49,900 bases of DNA from a virus, in the IMG/VR virus record IMGVR_UViG_3300032116_000312, positions 1 to 49,900 of that record. One strand, 5' to 3'. Positions 48,690 through 49,900 of the stretch are shown here, one piece after another. The position numbers were made by a program, and so were the translations under genes. Within the stretch, counting starts at the first letter, position 1; every line of letters starts with the position of its first letter. The notes under the pieces were generated by a model, which searched no databases, had not been told where the DNA came from, and saw only the letters and a program-made list of their open reading frames with translations.

Positions 48690-48790
48690 GCGATTATGAC
48701 GTCTGGGCCGCGTGGGTCATCCTCGCGACCATTGGGTTTATCATGTGGTGCGGGACAGGGGGGAAGGATGGGTGTGGTCATGAACGGTAA
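48686..48790 (+). CDS. Single-TM micro-protein (34 aa)
   Basis: A GTG start at 48686 overlaps the previous stop codon (GTGA) and follows GGGAGG at five bases. The product has one hydrophobic segment (VWAAWVILATIGFIMW) and a short tail with two cysteines and Gly/Lys. It overlaps the next gene by 23 bases. It is short, but its spacing and ribosome-binding site match the surrounding coupled genes. It could be an inner-membrane peptide, such as a superinfection or lysis modulator, without proof. Confidence 0.5.
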   Translation: MSDYDVWAAWVILATIGFIMWCGTGGKDGCGHER

Positions 48791-48983
48791 AATGCCCAGC
48801 TCACACGAGCAGGAGCTTGCCATGCGCCTTGAGCAGGAGCGGGAGTTCGAGGCGTGGAGACGCCACCTCCTGCGCAATCGCGTGGAGGCCAGTAAGGTGG
48901 AAGAGGGCAGCGGCGAGATCGTGGCTGCGGCCGTTCTGGTTGCTGCCCCCAGCCTCTTTGGCGGCTCTGGGGACGAGGAATGA
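48768..48983 (+). CDS. Small charged helical protein
   Basis: A 71-aa protein with a charged helix (SSHEQELAMRLEQEREFEAW, RRHLLRNRVEASK) and a hydrophobic end (IVAAAVLVAAPSLFGG). The ATG at 48768 follows AGGGGGG; a second in-frame ATG lies at 48780. The next gene overlaps its stop codon by four bases. No family is recognised. Confidence 0.55.
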   Translation: MGVVMNGKMPSSHEQELAMRLEQEREFEAWRRHLLRNRVEASKVEEGSGEIVAAAVLVAAPSLFGGSGDEE

Positions 48984-49162
48984 CCCTCCGCAAATACCCC
49001 TCCAAACGCCGTTGGAAGACCCGCGCCAAGGCCGGAAAATGGCTTCCATTTTTGGTCGTGATCTGGCTTGAAAACAGCCGCGAAATCTACACCAATTGGG
49101 AGGAGCACCCGACCGAAAAGGGCTTCTGGAAGTTGCGGAGGTCTACGGAGGTCACCTCCTAA
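48980..49162 (+). CDS. Small basic protein, unknown function
   Basis: A 60-aa protein with a very basic N-terminus (LRKYPSKRRWKTRAKAGKW), a short hydrophobic segment (LPFLVVIWL) and a charged end. It overlaps the previous gene by four bases. Its last codons are part of the repeat-rich segment that follows (GGAGGTCACCTCC at 49147-49159). The function is unknown. Confidence 0.55.
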   Translation: MTLRKYPSKRRWKTRAKAGKWLPFLVVIWLENSREIYTNWEEHPTEKGFWKLRRSTEVTS

Positions 49163-49253
49163 GTTATTGAAATCATTGGACGGAACTATATGCGGAAGTT
49201 TGCGGAGGTTATAGGGTAAGTCATTGAAAACATTAGCGGAGGTATGCGGAGCT
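49133..49253. repeat. Imperfect 57-bp tandem repeat with CGGAGGT iterons
   Basis: Two units about 57 bp apart share GGAGGT (49147, 49204), the element AGTTATTGAAATCATT (49162-49177) / AGTCATTGAAAACATT (49219-49234), and a GCGGA end. Six copies of (T)GCGGAGGT or close variants lie at 49134, 49144, 49191, 49201, 49235 and 49245. The segment is more AT-rich than the genes around it. Iterons of this kind occur in replication origins and at binding sites of regulators; which applies here is unknown. Confidence 0.7.
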
Positions 49254-49259
49254 ATTACC

Positions 49260-49299
49260 CCTATACTTCGTATAGGTTGGCGGACCTCCGCCGCCAACC
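49260..49299 (+). promoter_or_regulatory. Two overlapping hairpins, the second with an ACCTCCG loop
   Basis: Hairpin 1 (49260-49276) pairs CCTATAC with GTATAGG around TTC. Hairpin 2 (49275-49299) pairs GGTTGGCGG with CCGCCAACC, a perfect 9-bp stem, around ACCTCCG. They share two bases, so both cannot form fully at once. The second loop is the exact complement of CGGAGGT, the core of the iterons just upstream, and equals the anti-Shine-Dalgarno sequence of 16S rRNA. It lies 40 bases before the last gene and may act on translation or bind iteron RNA. Confidence 0.6.
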
Positions 49300-49338
49300 C
49301 GTAGTACTCTTGTCAGTCGGCAGAAAATGGAGATTGAG

Positions 49339-49900
49339 ATGTCAAAAGCGAAATCGAAAAAAGAGCACAAGGAAATCACTTACCCGGCAGTGCCCCCGTG
49401 GCACCGCTCGCCCGGTTTGTTTATCGCCGGGCAGGAGGAGGTCACGGAGGTCGATCTGGTCGCGGTGGAGATGGAGAGGAGGTGGGGCGTCGATCGCCTG
49501 CGCCTGCTGGTGCCGAGGGAGCTGCGCGAGAAGTTCGACCGGCAGCGTTACCTGTTCTCTCAGGCGATCTGGTGCGGGGAGTTGGAGGACGTCCGCCGGG
49601 AGGCTCGCCGGATGGCCGCTGCGTGGCGGGCGCTTGACCGCGCTGCGACTGAGGCCGGCAAGGCGCAGGCAGCGCCCGAGGTCTGGGAGATTGCCCTGAG
49701 CAACGGCAGGACGGTTGCCCTGCTGCGCAATTGGCAGGACGCCGCGCTATTTGAGGCCCAGCGCAGTGACAGGTCCGCGCAGGTCTACACGATCGAGGAG
49801 GTCGGCAGGCTGATCGAGGCATTCCCAGAGGTCGTGGCGGCAAAGGCAATGTTCGCCGGATCCGAGGTTACCCGCACCAAAGGCCCCGAGCGCGACCCGC
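49339..49900 (+). CDS. Unknown protein, 3' partial at window end
   Basis: An open frame of at least 187 codons runs off the window. It begins MSKAKSKKEHKEITYPAVPP, continues with a charged helical region (MERRWGVDRLRLLVPRELRE) and has WEIALSNGRTVALLRNWQDA further on. The ATG at 49339 follows GGAG by six bases in ATGGAGATTGAGATG, the leader variant seen at 3925 (minus), 40482 (minus) and 43307. No family is recognised. It is the first gene after the iteron and hairpin segment, so a replication or early regulatory role is possible. Confidence 0.7.
   Translation, partial: MSKAKSKKEHKEITYPAVPPWHRSPGLFIAGQEEVTEVDLVAVEMERRWGVDRLRLLVPRELREKFDRQRYLFSQAIWCGELEDVRREARRMAAAWRALDRAATEAGKAQAAPEVWEIALSNGRTVALLRNWQDAALFEAQRSDRSAQVYTIEEVGRLIEAFPEVVAAKAMFAGSEVTRTKGPERDP

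Noticed and set aside
49260-49276. Ten bases identical to part of a loxP arm (ACTTCGTATA)
   Set aside because: Only one arm-like stretch is present, without the 8-bp spacer and second arm, and it is explained by a short CCTATAC-TTC-GTATAGG hairpin. No tyrosine recombinase is visible.

Overview
The window is about 50 kb of a tailed double-stranded DNA phage genome. No end of the genome is recognisable, and the first and last genes run off the edges. No terminase or portal gene is visible, so these probably lie just outside. The morphology suggested is short-tailed (podovirus-like): there is a P22 gp4-like head-tail adaptor, a gp10-like nozzle protein and two very large ejection-type proteins, but no tape measure, tube or sheath. 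The host is probably an alphaproteobacterium. The evidence is a GcrA-family protein (a family essentially confined to that class), a GTA-type 3-TM holin, and a strong shortage of GANTC (the CcrM site) in the part I scanned. The style of the virion proteins resembles uncultured aquatic phages; this is recalled family knowledge, not a search result.

Layout. 1-12.9 kb, plus strand: a polyvalent protein (transglycosylase plus ADP-ribosyltransferase), a Lys/Gly repeat protein, a GroES-like co-chaperonin, scaffold, tRNA-Thr(TGT), decoration and major capsid proteins, small basic proteins and the head-tail adaptor. 12.9-21.7 kb: a large tail-fibre cassette with glycine-rich, collar/propeller and S74-chaperone proteins and a cupin. 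21.7-23.9 kb: lysis genes (membrane proteins, holin, GH108 endolysin). 23.9-38.25 kb: neck and nozzle proteins, a GNAT acetyltransferase, two giant ejection proteins and a second fibre set.

38.25-42.47 kb is on the minus strand: a PD-(D/E)XK nuclease, a probable ssDNA-binding protein, small proteins, a stand-alone DnaA domain IV and a GcrA-like regulator. A 153-bp divergent control region with two GACA-N3-TGTC sites separates this arm from the plus-strand early arm (42.6-49.9 kb). The plus arm holds an HTH protein, a RuvC-like resolvase, primase-polymerase/helicase, a beta-class DNA methyltransferase and a run of small overlapping genes, some Cys-rich. It ends in a repeat-rich noncoding segment before a last partial gene.

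How it fits together: early genes diverge from the operator region to replicate and regulate, while the long plus-strand block builds and releases the virion. The most unusual content is the DnaA-IV/GcrA pair (two layers of the alphaproteobacterial cell-cycle circuit), a Gly-Gly motif repeated through many late proteins, an ejection protein carrying two S74 autoprotease-like domains, and hairpins whose loops complement Shine-Dalgarno sequences.
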